NCBI RefSeq assembly: GCF_000003605.2
Contig: NW_003141309.1
Span: 259,903 to 303,668, forward strand
DNA length: 43,766 bases
Direction: 5' to 3'
DNA from: Saccoglossus kowalevskii
Lineage: Eukaryota > Hemichordata > Enteropneusta > Harrimaniidae
Shown: piece by piece, positions 1 to 11,355 of the stretch
Layout: each line of letters starts with the position of its first letter
Position numbering within the stretch: the first letter of the stretch is position 1
Made by a program: the position numbers and the translations under genes
Notes under the pieces: model-generated
The model's database searches: none
What the model was told of the DNA's origin: nothing
Seen by the model: only the letters and a program-made list of their open reading frames with translations

Positions 1-932
1 TCCTCAACAACAAAATTTGATCAACAATATTGGAATTAAAAACACATTAATTTGGATCAGAAAGCCAATGAAAAATCCTATTTAAGAAAACAAGTTATAT
101 CTGGGATACAATTTAACACTTTTAATACCTAAAACATTTTCCAACATTTCAGGTACAATTTAATTAATAATTGTTAAAACAATTTGAATCCATAAATGAA
201 ATTGTTTAAATATCAAAATCAAAATTCACAACAATTACATTGATTCATGTTATTATTATCTATTTACTTTCTAAAAACTCAAAAAACTAAAATATTTAGC
301 ATGTTCACCCAGTTATTGTATTTTATTTCAACTCAAAGTTATAATAATTTTTCAAAAATATATATTACAATGATCAAATTTCTCAATATTGATAATTAAA
401 TTCTGAATTAAAAAAAAAAATGGAAATGTTTGAAGATAATCATTTTCGATGCATTTAAAAAAAAAAAATCACGATGAATGCAACACGTCAGTACGTGATG
501 GATGGCTGCATCCTATGCTTTACTGACCTAAACTGTGCTGTGGGGAAAACTACAGGTGTAGTGACGGGATTTTCTAGCCTCAAGCAAACATACAGACGCA
601 TCCTGACTACTTCTTTCTATTCTCTATATCCTTTTTGTCTCATAAAATCTTCCGTTGTCATCCGATGACTCTATTTTGATGTTTTAATAACACAATGCCG
701 ACATATGTTCTTGTTATTGTATTGTTCTTTTTGTATACTATCCCCTCAGGCTCATCTTGTTTCTCCATTGTAACCTACGCAGACCTGGCTATTAAACAAT
801 AACATCCAAGGTGAAAGCTAACTAAAAACGAGTACATTTTAAAAGTCATTTTTTATGATATCGTGTCAAACGCATGCCAGTATGATATATTACTGTGATA
901 GAAGCGTTTTTTGTTGTTGATAGTACAACATA
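1..932. other. AT-rich non-coding stretch
   Basis: No gene is recognised. A runs occur at 411-420 and 461-468. The 64-codon frame at 474-668 has no recognisable domain. Confidence 0.45.
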
Positions 933-1157
933 TTAAATTTTTCACCGTCAGACTTTCTCGCCCAAATTTCTCAGCACTTTTTTCTTATATTCTTCAATAT
1001 TTCTAGAAATGAACCCTAATTTTGGAGCCAACAGACAAAATTTAAGTCAACTTTCAGTTTTTACTCAAAAAAAATGTGGATAATTTTGTGCAGACTATGA
1101 ATGGGACTATTTTATGAATTTGTGATGAAAAGAGGGAACTGGTGGTGAAAAGGTTAA
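933..1157 (+). mobile_element. TTAA MITE family M1, copy A
   Basis: TTAA occurs at 933-936 and 1154-1157. The right end is CTGGTGGTGAAAAGG. The left end (ATTTTTCACCGTCAG) is a mutated form of the family's CCTTTTCACCACCAG. The body is 217 bp, about 20 bp shorter than copies C and D because of an internal deletion. The central words GAACCCTAATTTTGGA and GCAGACTAT are shared with the other copies. There is no coding capacity. Confidence 0.82.
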
Positions 1158-1287
1158 TTAAACTGCATCAGTGATTAAGAGCAGTATATTTAATAGGATG
1201 ATTTCATAGTTTGCAAATGAGAAAAATGAAAGCAGTGACAGAAAGAAGACTAACAACACATCTCACTCAGAAACTTAATATTTCAGC

Positions 1288-1610
1288 GTTCCAAACCAAA
1301 ACTAAAATTGAGAAATATTCCCTATGTCAAATTAGTAGTAAAATTAACTTTCAGAGTTCCAAACCAAAACTAAAATTGAGAAATATTCCCTATGTCAAAT
1401 TAGTAGTAAAATTAACTTTCAGAGTTCCAAACCAAAACTAAAATTGAGAAATATTCCCTATGTCAAATTAGTAGTAAAATTACCTTTTAGAGTTCCAAAC
1501 CAAAACTAAAATTAAGACTTAGTCCAAATATCAAAATAATGATAAATTAACTTTCACGGTACTAAACCTGGACTGAAATTGGGAAATAGTCCCTGCGTCC
1601 AATTAATGGC
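1288..1610 (+). repeat. 68-bp tandem repeat, about 4.7 copies
   Basis: Units start at 1288, 1356, 1424, 1492 and about 1557 with GTTCCAAACCAAAACTAAAA or its variants. Each contains GAAATATTCCCTATGTCAAA and a TAGTAGTAAAATTAACTTTC segment. The first three are nearly identical, while the fourth and fifth are increasingly diverged. The 76-codon frame at 1211-1441 reads through the array in shifting frames and is not a gene. Confidence 0.93.
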
Positions 1611-1615
1611 TACTG

Positions 1616-1667
1616 TTTGGTACTCATAATATAAACAACAATTTGGTGCTCATAATATAAACAACAA
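1616..1667 (+). repeat. 26-bp direct duplication
   Basis: TTTGGTACTCATAATATAAA at 1616 and TTTGGTGCTCATAATATAAA at 1642, each followed by CAACAA, differ by one base. Confidence 0.85.
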
Positions 1668-2319
1668 CCAGGCAGCTTCAAATTCAAGGAGCGATTGTGT
1701 ACTCTTCCAGTACAATTGGGTGGAAGCCATACACGCTAAACAATAGTGCTTCTAACAGTGCCTGGGGGTGCCTTTTTGTTGCGTATTGGTATAACTGGTG
1801 ACGGTGTGGCGGTAGAAGAGTGTGTCAATTTACAAAGTACAGTATACTACAAGCATAGACGTATAAACATAAGTCCTCAAAGTTGAGTTGTGTATGAACA
1901 ATGAATGCATATACCTCTATTTCAAATTGAATACACTATTCAGTATTAAAACATCAAGTATAATTTCCCTGCCTAATGATGGAAGCAAAGTAAGATCAAC
2001 TTGGAGTATACAACACTGTAGTGAATAGGTGGCAAGAGAATTCGTGATTGCTTTGTGTGTTGCTATATAATGCAAAGCAGCATGGAGGGGTAGGGTTGAG
2101 TTGAAGTGAATGTTTACAATGCCATATATGCACATGGCTGCACAATGTACGAAATCAAGTGGTTCTGTTTTTGTTGTGCATCAGTCAAGTTGAAAGTTTG
2201 GCTAATGCAACGATATGGATTCACTATGGAGAATTCATCAATAATTGCCCTCACCAAAGTCATTGTGTCCTACTCTATGTGTGTCACAAGTGTGGGTGGG
2301 TGGTGTGAGGAGGAGAATG
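1668..2319. other. Non-coding stretch, nothing recognised
   Basis: Frames at 1917-2135 and 2106-2378 overlap on opposite strands, have no domain, and the second runs into the minisatellite. Confidence 0.4.
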
Positions 2320-2520
2320 AAGGGCGACTATCATGGGTGATGATTCGGTATGATGGGAGACCAATGGGTGATGGATGACCACTGGGTGTGATGGGGTTGA
2401 CTGGGATTAGTGGTGGACGACTGGGATTGGTGAATGACCACTGGACGATGGATGACCACTGGGTGTGATTGGTGACAACTGAAATTGGTGGGTGACCACT
2501 GGGTGTGGTGGGTGACCACT
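2320..2520 (+). repeat. GT-rich minisatellite (GATGACCACTGGGTGTG type)
   Basis: Irregular units of about 20-30 bp are built from GGTGATGG, TGACCACTGG and GTGTGATGGG. The period varies, so the array has diverged and been rearranged. The low-complexity minus frame (2331-2519, rich in His, Ser, Pro and Trp) is a translation of the repeat. Confidence 0.8.
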
Positions 2521-2613
2521 TGGTTTTTTATATAATAATTAATTTTAATGATTTATTTAAATTATGGCATAACTGGGTGTCAGTTGACATAACTGGGTGT
2601 CAGGTGATAAAAT

Positions 2614-2655
2614 AATGATCTTGTCTGTGGGTTTTGAAGTCAAGATAAGATCATT
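2614..2655. repeat. Hairpin, 13-bp stem with one mismatch
   Basis: AATGATCTTGTCT (2614-2626) pairs with AGATAAGATCATT (2643-2655) around a 16-base loop. It lies just after a 20-bp direct duplication (CATAACTGGGTGTCAG at 2568 and 2588). Confidence 0.65.
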
Positions 2656-2659
2656 TGGA

Positions 2660-4659
2660 AGAAATTACCAATCACAGATGCATTTTGGGAAATATATAAA
2701 CAGTCTGTCCATTTCCTGTTAACCTCACCAGAAATACAGGCTGACACCATAGATTTGCCTAAAATGTAATAAGGAATATTATTTTTCTAAAAATTGAACA
2801 GAGAATAAAAACAGAAGCAAGAAAAATTTGGGTAATTCTCCATCATATTTTGGGAGGGAAAATACTGGCTCAAAGATGCACTATTTTTGTTTGTGATAGT
2901 TAGTAAATCCCAAAGCATTATGGGAAAATAAATCCACAATAGCATGCAAATATATGAATTTACTGTTAATGGATTTAAATGAATTCACAATTAGGAGAAA
3001 AATATTTGAAAATGATGCGAGTCGAGGGAAAATCTTAAAATTTTGTAGCTGTTTACATTTCACTTTAGATAGGAATGGAACCGCGGAGATTTTTGTGGAA
3101 TTGCGGCTTTGTGAATGTCCTCATATAATTAAATCATGAATGCTGCTAGTGGAACAAATTCAGCGATTAAGGATTTGTTTCTGGTCAGCACGTATGTCAG
3201 TTCAAAAGGGGACACTCACGACTGTTTTTTCTGGCTTCTGTCAAATTTTTGTGAAAAAAAAAATGACAAAAAAGGCTCTCGTCATGACATTTTTTTTAAG
3301 CCTTTTAATACATGTATATGGTTGGGATTGAGAAAACTGAAAGTGAAAGTTTAGAAAGGTGTAGGTGTCTCAACAGGAAATATATATGTCCGTAGTATAG
3401 CTACAAGATCAAATGCAACCACAATTTTCACCAAAACAATAAACCATTTTAGCATAAATTCTCAGTAACGGAAATTTGACAGAAAGACTTTGAAGATAAA
3501 TCCATCAAAGTTAGCATGACAGCACTGCGCTCAAATTCAGCTAACAATCAAGCGTCATTATCCAATAATTTATTCTGTCATTTTTCTTGATTCTTGTTTC
3601 AATTTCTGTGGGTGGTAATTTTTGCGAAATATTATCCATCAATTTTGTAGTTACTTTAGACGCGGGGAAATACTATCAGATTTGATTATTCTCTGAACTC
3701 GCAGTTGAGGTGGTGAAAATATGGTATTTATTAAAACACACAACTGAACTAAAAAAAAATTGCAATTTACTTATTCAGCAATTTTGTCTAAAGATGCTCA
3801 AATGTTAACTTTCTTGTTGTCATAACAACTATTTTATTGATGACCTCAGCAACGATCTGTTTATTAACCGCATTACTCTCCAGCTAATGTTGCTTTTATT
3901 TTAACATTGACCACCATTATTTTTGGCAACAAAATTTTGGGGCAATATGTTTTTAGTGTATTTTTCTATAATTATAATTTTTGACTAAATAGGCATAATT
4001 TACCATCAGCTACAGGTTTTGTTCAATTTTTTTTAGACTAAGCGAGCAATTACGCAGGTTGTTTGTGAATGATGATGTTCAATGTTCAAATGGTAAAGGA
4101 CAGACATGAATACTGGTAATTCACTAACCTGCCATGAAACTGTAATTGTTAATGCACAAAATTAGTTAAAAACATAGAACATATTTTTCTGTTAATTTTG
4201 GACTCAATTAATATAATTTTCCATTGTTTAAAATTGATTAAAATTTTTGAAAAAATATGAAAAAAAAATTAGGCAGTTTTATTTGGTGGAAAGTTGGCAA
4301 ATACAATAAAATAAAATAGCAAACCATATTTGGACAACTCAGGGCTGAAGATTTATTTCAAGGGGAAGAGAGGACAAATTAAGATCTTACATGCATTTGT
4401 TTAAAATGAACACAGAAATAGAAGAAGATTAGGCAAGGAAAAAAAATTCTCGTTTTAATGGAAATTTTAAAATGAGGTGATTTTTTTTTTTTTTTTTAAA
4501 TACTGAGCTAAAATAGGGGAAATTTGAGACAAGTGCGAGAACAAGTGCATTTTGGAATGCTTTAGAAGGAAAAAAAACGTCTGAGGCGCACAGTTCAAAA
4601 TGATGTGCGCGGAAATGAGAAACAGTGATATATTTTTTCTCAGCCTTACAGAAAATCGT
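2660..4659. other. AT-rich non-coding stretch
   Basis: Homopolymer runs are frequent (A runs near 3254 and 4262, T run at 4482-4497). The region 3060-3300 has overlapping short frames without domains. No gene is recognised. Confidence 0.45.
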
Positions 4660-4959
4660 TCACTCGATTTTTGGTGGAAAAACCATGCTGTTCCAAGATA
4701 AAGGTAAGTAATATGTAGGAGATTGAAACCTACATTCTATAGGTGATTTTACGTTCAACTGCAAAATCTCGCGAGATGCATGAAAGACACGCGCCGAACG
4801 TCTGCCGCAAAAATCGAACGATTTGATTTTGAACTTGAATTTCTTTATTTCGTAGTTAACATCGACCGGCCGATCTTCGACAGAGAAAAATTGCTTTCGA
4901 ATACCCTCACTTAATCGAAATTGTCTATCATCAAATGTGTACAGCACATTATTAGGCAT
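4660..4959 (-). CDS. Unrecognised 99-codon ORF, candidate exon
   Basis: I do not recognise this protein. From the ATG at 4959-4957 it begins MPNNVLYTFDDRQFRL, then has a charged middle (EDRPVDVNYEIKKFKFKIK) and a segment RRSARVFHASREIL, and ends PPKIE before TGA. The frame also extends upstream to a GTG at 5001. Its composition is more protein-like than other frames in the window, with mixed hydrophobic, acidic and basic residues, and it coincides with the CpG-rich island. A donor-like GTAAAA near 4753 would end an exon after LQLN. It could be a single-exon gene, a first exon, a retrocopy remnant or chance coding in a GC-richer patch. No membrane segment or zinc motif is visible. Confidence 0.3.
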   Translation of the reverse strand: MPNNVLYTFDDRQFRLSEGIRKQFFSVEDRPVDVNYEIKKFKFKIKSFDFCGRRSARVFHASREILQLNVKSPIECRFQSPTYYLPLSWNSMVFPPKIE

Positions 4960-5070
4960 GGAAATATCCCCCAAAATATTTTCGCGTTTGTCGAATCCCA
5001 CGTGATGTTTGGCGCCACTACGATGCTATGACCTTTGTTTGTCCTGTTTTTACATTCGCTTTCACACATA
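4740..5070. promoter_or_regulatory. CpG-rich promoter-like island
   Basis: In a CpG-poor neighbourhood this ~330-bp stretch has many CpGs. It also has the 12-bp palindrome ATCTCGCGAGAT (4766-4777, the TCTCGCGAGA core promoter/BANP-type motif), an E-box CACGTG (4999-5004) and an E2F-like TTTGGCGCC (5008-5016). Together they suggest an unmethylated promoter or an exon under selection. Motif meanings come from vertebrate and insect knowledge. I see no TATA box. Confidence 0.4.
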
Positions 5071-5402
5071 ACGCGTGATTCTCGCAGTGAACGGAAAATG
5101 GTCTATTTGCCCAACTGTCATCACCTATACTCAAAAGCACAGGTCAACAGTTGTTTGTCAAACTGAAGTAGAATTCTTACAACCATTCAGCCACCATCTA
5201 TCTACTTTGACAGGCTCAGTCAAAAATGTGACTGCTATGCACTCAAGTATGCTGACCAATAAGTCATAAACCGCGTAACCGCCTTACACAATAGTCAGTT
5301 AACTATAAAACTTATACGAGTAATGAAATTATTACTATTTCTTTCTTTATTTATTTATTATATTGGTTATGAAAAATTACTTTATTACAGCTATAAATAA
5401 AA

Positions 5403-5702
5403 CCATATACCATCATAATCATAAAACAAGACATGTTCAACAAAAAAACAATTATAAACAATTCTATAAAAAAATAAGACGGAAAATGTGGAAGAGATAT
5501 TCAGTGACTATATGGATGTCAAAGTCAACTTTTCACAATCTCACAAAATAAACTCAAGCCATATAACATTATAATCATAAAACAAGACATGTTCTGCAAA
5601 AAAACATTTATGAACAATTCTATAAAGAAAGGGGTTTTCAGTTTATGGCCTAGACCAATTGGATATCAGTCAACTTTTGTCAATTTCACAAAATAAACCC
5701 AA
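5403..5702 (+). repeat. Tandem duplication, ~157-bp period, related to repeat family F
   Basis: CCATATACCATCATAATCAT and CATAAAACAAGACATGTTC at 5403 recur from 5560. Each copy continues with AACAATTCTATAAA and ends with a GTCAACTTTT...TCACAAAATAAAC segment. That last segment matches family F at 9.6 and 33 kb. The 62-codon frame at 5363-5551 lies in the first copy. Confidence 0.8.
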
Positions 5703-5719
5703 TTTTGGCAATTTTTTTC

Positions 5720-7680
5720 AGCATTATAGAAAAAGAGGCGAAATGCTCCACAAAAATGTTAGAAGGCAGTTATGTTATGGTGTATGAAGGGTATATACTA
5801 TTGTATAAAGACCATCTTGAATAATTAAGGCTAATCTACCCTTACTAGTAGTTAATTAGCATATCATATTATCATGCTAATTAGCAAGAACATTATATTT
5901 TTGGATTGGAAGGAGGCCAAGATAAATACAATCTTACTGGTACTTTTGAATAGACTGGTATTAACATTGAATTCTATTCTAGTCCTACTTCTGTTCTTGC
6001 GGGCAGAGCTACGTCATTGAACGTTCTACTTTACTAAGAGCGCACCTCTGTAATTTGTATTTCTACGGGCTCTGTGCGAAGCTCTGTGGAACGCTGATCG
6101 AAGAGTGAAACCATCTAAAGTCAAGGAAACAGCACAAACTCAACTTTGAAGTAATCCTGAGCAACCAAATTGCACGTATAGGGGTAATCTCGTTACACTG
6201 TCAGGGGAGTCTCAACAACCATCCCAAAGTACCGTTTTCTGATAGTTTTCGGCCTTTGTTTTCACCGTAATGGTTGCCAGGCTGTGAAAATACCCGGATG
6301 TCTGCACTAAGAATTGGAGGCAAAGTTACAATACCTTTGTTTATTTCTAGCCCACTGAAGTAACCGGTTACAATGTTTACAGCAAACATTGCGCTGTGTT
6401 CTCTGTACCTATACAACTATTGCTAACATTATTGCCATGACAACCAAGATAGTGTTCAAAGGACAATATGTATCTAACAAGATAATGTAATTTTGACCTT
6501 GCAATAACACCACAAATATTTACACTGAAACTATAAAATATTTCTTGTTTCTCTTATACAAAATATTGCAATGAAGTTTAAACTATTTTAAAAGTTATAC
6601 TTTTCATGTAATAAAAACATAAATTAGATTTCAAATTATTAATTAAAGTACAGAAGTGATTTAAAAATAATTCTTTTCATTTAATAATAAAATTTCAAAT
6701 ACATACACAACTCTGAAATGTACGTAAGCACATGTGCTACTAATAGAGCAAATACAGTATTGTATACTAAATCATTAAAATATGACTTATTTTGAAGATC
6801 ATACCTCTGAAATTTTGTGAGAACAATTATGGCATTTAAAATAGGGTTAACAACAAAAACAAAGTTATTTTAAGCTGTGTAAATTATGTAGCCGATACAA
6901 CAAAGGAAAAGAATTCCATTATCTGGGAAACCCATTCCACGACTAACGTAAGCCGAACTAGCCAGCAAACATGGCGGTTCATTAAACGAAAAGCAGTAAA
7001 TGAAAAAATCGGGTTATCAGACATTATGGATACAAGTTGTTATTAACACACCAGAATTTCAATTCGTGGCGGTGTTTTGAGACGCAAGATGTTGACGTTT
7101 TTTTTGCCCAGTGATAAAGCAATCATGTAAGACTCGGTAAAATGAGAGAAAGAGAGCGATATTGGATGGTAGTATAACAAGCATGCATGTCAAATGTCAG
7201 AGCCAAATTGTTTTCTTTCTGCTACAACTCCTACCTACATTCCGTTCATTTATGCTAATAGTAAGGGTTTAATATAAAGACTTTAATAGTTCGCTATCTA
7301 TCGAACTTCTTTGATTGTACCGACAATGACCTGACTATAGCATGTCAGGCACCTAAAACGAGATCAGGAATTATTCTCAGATGAAGGAGAACATTTTCAT
7401 ATCCTGTTGAAGCTAACTGGTAATGACACAGCATGCACAGCAGAATTGATCAGAAATACTTTTGTATGCATTATGTCTCGAGTTATTGCTCTGAAGTTTG
7501 CCCAGTATATTAGACGTACGACTTCAAGCTATGAAGCAGTAACTCGGTGAAATTACTCCCACTATTATCTCCGTCAGACCAATTTGTTCCACCGTTGCTA
7601 TGGCATGCAACACTACAAACATATTTAGAACCAAATTTATGAGAAAAGAAATGTAATTGGTTAGGGAGTGTTATACAAAT
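5720..7680. other. Non-coding stretch with no recognised gene
   Basis: Apart from the hairpin at 5853-5883, I find no exon or repeat. A less AT-rich part at 5990-6420 includes a 71-codon minus frame (6201-6416) with no domain. Confidence 0.4.
5853..5883. repeat. Hairpin with TAATTA in both arms
   Basis: TAATTAGCAT (5853-5862) and ATGCTAATTA (5874-5883) are perfect inverted repeats around an 11-base AT loop. TAATTA is the core of homeodomain sites, so it may be a paired homeodomain site or just an AT-rich hairpin. Confidence 0.6.
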
Positions 7681-8160
7681 ATCCAGCAACCAATCAACAA
7701 GCCTGTACCTCCCCAGAATCAATTGCATGTATTTTTCCAGAATTGAGTGTATTTTTCTAAGTTTATTTACTTCACTTTTTTTTTATTGCAAGAGACATTT
7801 CGCAACATATCACTATTGTCTCTCCAGAAACTTCTTGAAGCGTAAATTGCAAGTTTGAATTCTGATGGTACAAAAAGTGTGTACAATTTTAACACTGATG
7901 GTACAAAATTATCCAGCAACCAATCAACAAGCATATACTTCCCCAGAATCACAGTGGCATATATTTTCCCGAGATTGCATGTATTTTTCTAATTTTATAT
8001 ATTTCATTATTTGTTGTTGTTGCTGCAAGAGATATTTCGCAACATTGAATATCACTATTGTCTCTACTGATACTTCTTGTAGCATGGAAAAAACAAGTAC
8101 GAAAGCTGATGGTACAAAAAGTGAGTACAATTTCATCGCTGATGGTGCAAAAAGTGCATA
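7681..8160 (+). repeat. Tandem duplication, ~230-bp period
   Basis: ATCCAGCAACCAATCAACAA at 7681 recurs at 7911. Both are followed by CCCCAGAATC, GCATGTATTTTTC, GCAAGAGAYATTTCGCAACAT, TATCACTATTGTCTCT and CTTCTTG. A short unit, GATGGTACAAAAAGTG, is also repeated within each copy (near 7864, 7898, 8109 and 8141). The overlapping frames on both strands here (7865-8206, 7924-8163, 7767-7952) translate this repeat and are not separate genes. Confidence 0.85.
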
Positions 8161-8170
8161 CAAATTTATT

Positions 8171-9589
8171 TATTACAATAGCCCAAATCTAGTGGAAAAA
8201 AACTAACTTTTTTTAACATCACACATCTGGTACCCTTTTTCACTTTTGTATTCACACTGAAAGTGTCACCTCAACCAGAATGTATTTGCCATCCTCAAAT
8301 ATGTGATATCATGTATAACAATTGTCAAGTGATTTCTGCAAGTTTTGTAGCATTTATTAAAAATATAAACCATTAAGCCACTGTTACAATGTATTATAAA
8401 TATTATTTTACTATGAAAGGCAATAATAAAATAAAGATAATAATTTCATTAATATACAAAATGCATATGTCTCATATGAAATTAACGAAAGAAAGTTCTA
8501 CCGTGTATTTTATAATGCCTAAAAAATGAATTGGTAAAATTGTAATATAAGTTTTGTCATAGATCCTAAAACATAAAATATTGCTTTCACGGAAATGGAT
8601 ACTTTGCTGTTTCAGTCCTTGACAAACCGTGTACCACACCAAGCTTTGTCACAGTATAGACAAACACAATTCATGGCATCATCAATATGGCTAAAAACTA
8701 ATATAGTGAGACAATGATAAGACAACGACAAAGAAAGAGATGGAAATAAAATGAAACGACATATAGTAATTTTAAAAAAAATCTTTACGTTGACCTGCTT
8801 GAAGTGGCTGAGGTTAATACAATATCATTACTTCTATTCGGGGAAATAATAACCATGGGAACGAGCTGAAACACCACCAAGGTTGTTAACAACCAAAAAA
8901 TGTATATTTTCACAAATTCTATAGCTTCATCTCAACTACTGCGAGGTGAAAGTAAATCTCAACAATGACATTTCGTGAAAAATGTTCATTGTTAAAAAGA
9001 TTTTTGTTCAGCAAAAAAATTAGCATTTGATATACAAAGTCAGGTGTTATACGGGAAAGGTGAAAAACTGACATTTGACACAGAAGAGGAAGTTTTTTTT
9101 GACAAGATCCAGGCGTTGAGCCATTTTCTCTTGATTATTAATATTATCTATGCTATATTTAAATAATCATCGATATTAATGCACGTTTTCAATAAAAATC
9201 AGACTTCATAGTTGGAAAACCTTTATTCTGATGCCTGGTAGAGTATCGGGGAAAGGTAGAACACTATTCATACACAGCTAGCTCATGGAGATTGTTTAAT
9301 TAAATAGTTCATTTGAAAATCCCATGTTTTCTCAACTCTCTCTAGGAGGTAGTGGTAGGCATGCTGTCATCCTCTACCAGTTTATTAAAATTTTAAATCC
9401 TCTATCCACACTTTGTACAAGACGCGCATACAAAATAGTCCACACAAAATTTGGTATCTGAAAAATACTCCATAATTTGGATTTCATACTAGCATACATT
9501 CTTCTTAACACAGATATGAAAATTAATACAATATAAAAAATACTAGCTGTATTAATTTTTTGAGAAAATTGTTTCACTTTTGTGACACT
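8171..9589. other. AT-rich non-coding stretch
   Basis: I see no recognisable gene, RNA or structured repeat in it. The 79-codon minus frame at 9374-9613 runs into repeat family F and has no domain. Confidence 0.4.
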
Positions 9590-9760
9590 TGTGCCAACGT
9601 CAACTTTTGTCACCGTTCAAAAAATGACATTATAGAAATTTTCATCCTTTTTTTGGAATTTTTTTTTTGAAAATGTTGTTCAACCTCAGTATTAATGGCA
9701 AATTATGTCCATTTAGTCCACAAAAAAACAAGTTATGGGAAAAATGCATGAAATCTGGCA
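9590..9760 (+). repeat. Dispersed repeat family F, copy at 9.6 kb
   Basis: It is colinear with the minus-strand copy at about 33130-33300. GTCAACTTTTGTCAC is followed at the same distance by AAATTATGTCCATTT, and then by an AAAAATGCAT word. The intervening bases are diverged. It was found by eye, so the ends are approximate. Confidence 0.55.
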
Positions 9761-10446
9761 AATGTTGCATCAAATTTTTTACAGTATATGAAGGGTTGAG
9801 AATAAAGTAGTCCGAGTTACAGATCAGTGGTATAATAAAAAGTTCACAAATCATGATTTTGTCAAAATGCTTCAAAGAATAATTTTTTGTAATTCTCTGA
9901 TTTGAACCTCACATTAACTCCTCTTTCTCGTTTCTAACTTCATATTGGTCTAAGTTGGCGGCTAACTTTCTAAAAAAAATATGAGCTTTTTAATTTTATA
10001 AATAACTGCTCTGTAATTGGTAAAATGTGTGCGATTCTCCAATAATTGAACTGTTGGTATCGATTGTTCATGAATTACCATCAGGGTAACAATGTTCTTT
10101 TGTTCCAAATCGTACCTCTGACTATCAAAGTCGCATCGACAATAGGCACGTCATCGTACAGATTACACCACAATTATGATATGCAAATCATTTTATCAAC
10201 CGACTAATTTATACTTTTATGCTTCAGTGATTTTGTATTAATTAAGAAAGATACATTGTATCAGCAAAGTAAATCATAGCGGGGATGTCTAGGAGGGGGG
10301 TCTTTTCATTCCCGAGGTGAAACACGCACTCAGGAAACGAATGAATTGAAAACCACCACACTGCATACTGATCTGATTTTCACCATTTCCAGTTTTCAAT
10401 CTCAATAATTTATACACACCAAACATTTTGACTCTTTCACAAGTTG

Positions 10447-10460
10447 GTTACCATAGCAAC
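10447..10460. promoter_or_regulatory. RFX X-box-like site
   Basis: GTTACCATAGCAAC matches the palindromic RFX consensus GTNRCC-n-RGYAAC. Near matches occur at about 22670 and 27725. Single sites of this length are only suggestive. Confidence 0.35.
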
Positions 10461-10891
10461 CATAAAAGCGGTTGATACATGTTACACCCAGTAAGCTGAT
10501 TTGAATTTCTTGTGTTCCGTTGTGAGGATATTTCTGAGAGAAAGTACTACCTACGAGGGAAACGAACTTGGATGCACGACCTAACGGGGTAAAGTCTATT
10601 CAAGCTTTCACAGATTTTCCTCCACAAATAACCCAGAATCAAACCAAACACTTGTAAATCAAGGTTAGTATGTGTAGACAGTTGAATGAGATGTAGATGG
10701 CTTTAGTATGTAACGAGTAGATATGGTCTTTGTCAACATTAATAAGATTATACAGTGTCATAGCCAATCCTTTAAGTGGCTAAAATGACCAGTAGCTGTG
10801 TAACGACGACAGCGGCACAACGACTGGCCATGCATACGTTGATCTATCCATTGTTCCCTTACAAGCTATTCTTCCTTATTCTCCCCAGCTC

Positions 10892-10906
10892 ATTTGCATA
10901 ACAATA
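10892..10906 (-). promoter_or_regulatory. Sox-POU composite site
   Basis: On the minus strand the bases read TATTGTTATGCAAAT, a Sox half (ATTGTTA) joined directly to a POU octamer (ATGCAAAT) in the spacing of the vertebrate SOX2-OCT4/POU3F element. It lies in the presumed second intron of Lmx1, a neural gene class often controlled by SoxB and POU factors. This is one match, and the function is inferred. Confidence 0.45.
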
Positions 10907-11324
10907 GGATTAAGACACATTGAAACTGACACAATGGTCTGTTTCTATAGATGTTAGCTTAGATTGTACGGCTTCTGTGTGCGACTATATAAACACGGGG
11001 ATCTCAAACTGACAAAGATAAGTGTACTTGACTTAGCATGGAAAATGGGATATAATAAAATAAGACAAAGAAAAATACAACTTTTATTGTTCCCCGCACA
11101 TCGTACAAGTATTTGACCACAACGACACGAAAGAAAAGACACTTTTAAATAAAATCAAAAGTCGAGACATAAAGTTGTATGGGCAAATAAAAAACCCTGA
11201 CCATAACCTTGTATTTATGTGAAATAGTTAAACTTCAGAATCCCAGGAAGAGTGTATGCGGCATCACCTTAGTGCTACAGTGAAAGAGACAAATATATAC
11301 TGTCAGTTTTGCAACAGCCATCAA

Positions 11325-11355
11325 CGATCAAAGCATTCGGCAGAGCCTTTGATCG
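11325..11355. repeat. Hairpin, 9-bp perfect stem
   Basis: CGATCAAAG (11325-11333) and CTTTGATCG (11347-11355) are exact inverted repeats with a 13-base loop. No T run follows, so it is not terminator-like. The function is unknown. Confidence 0.65.
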
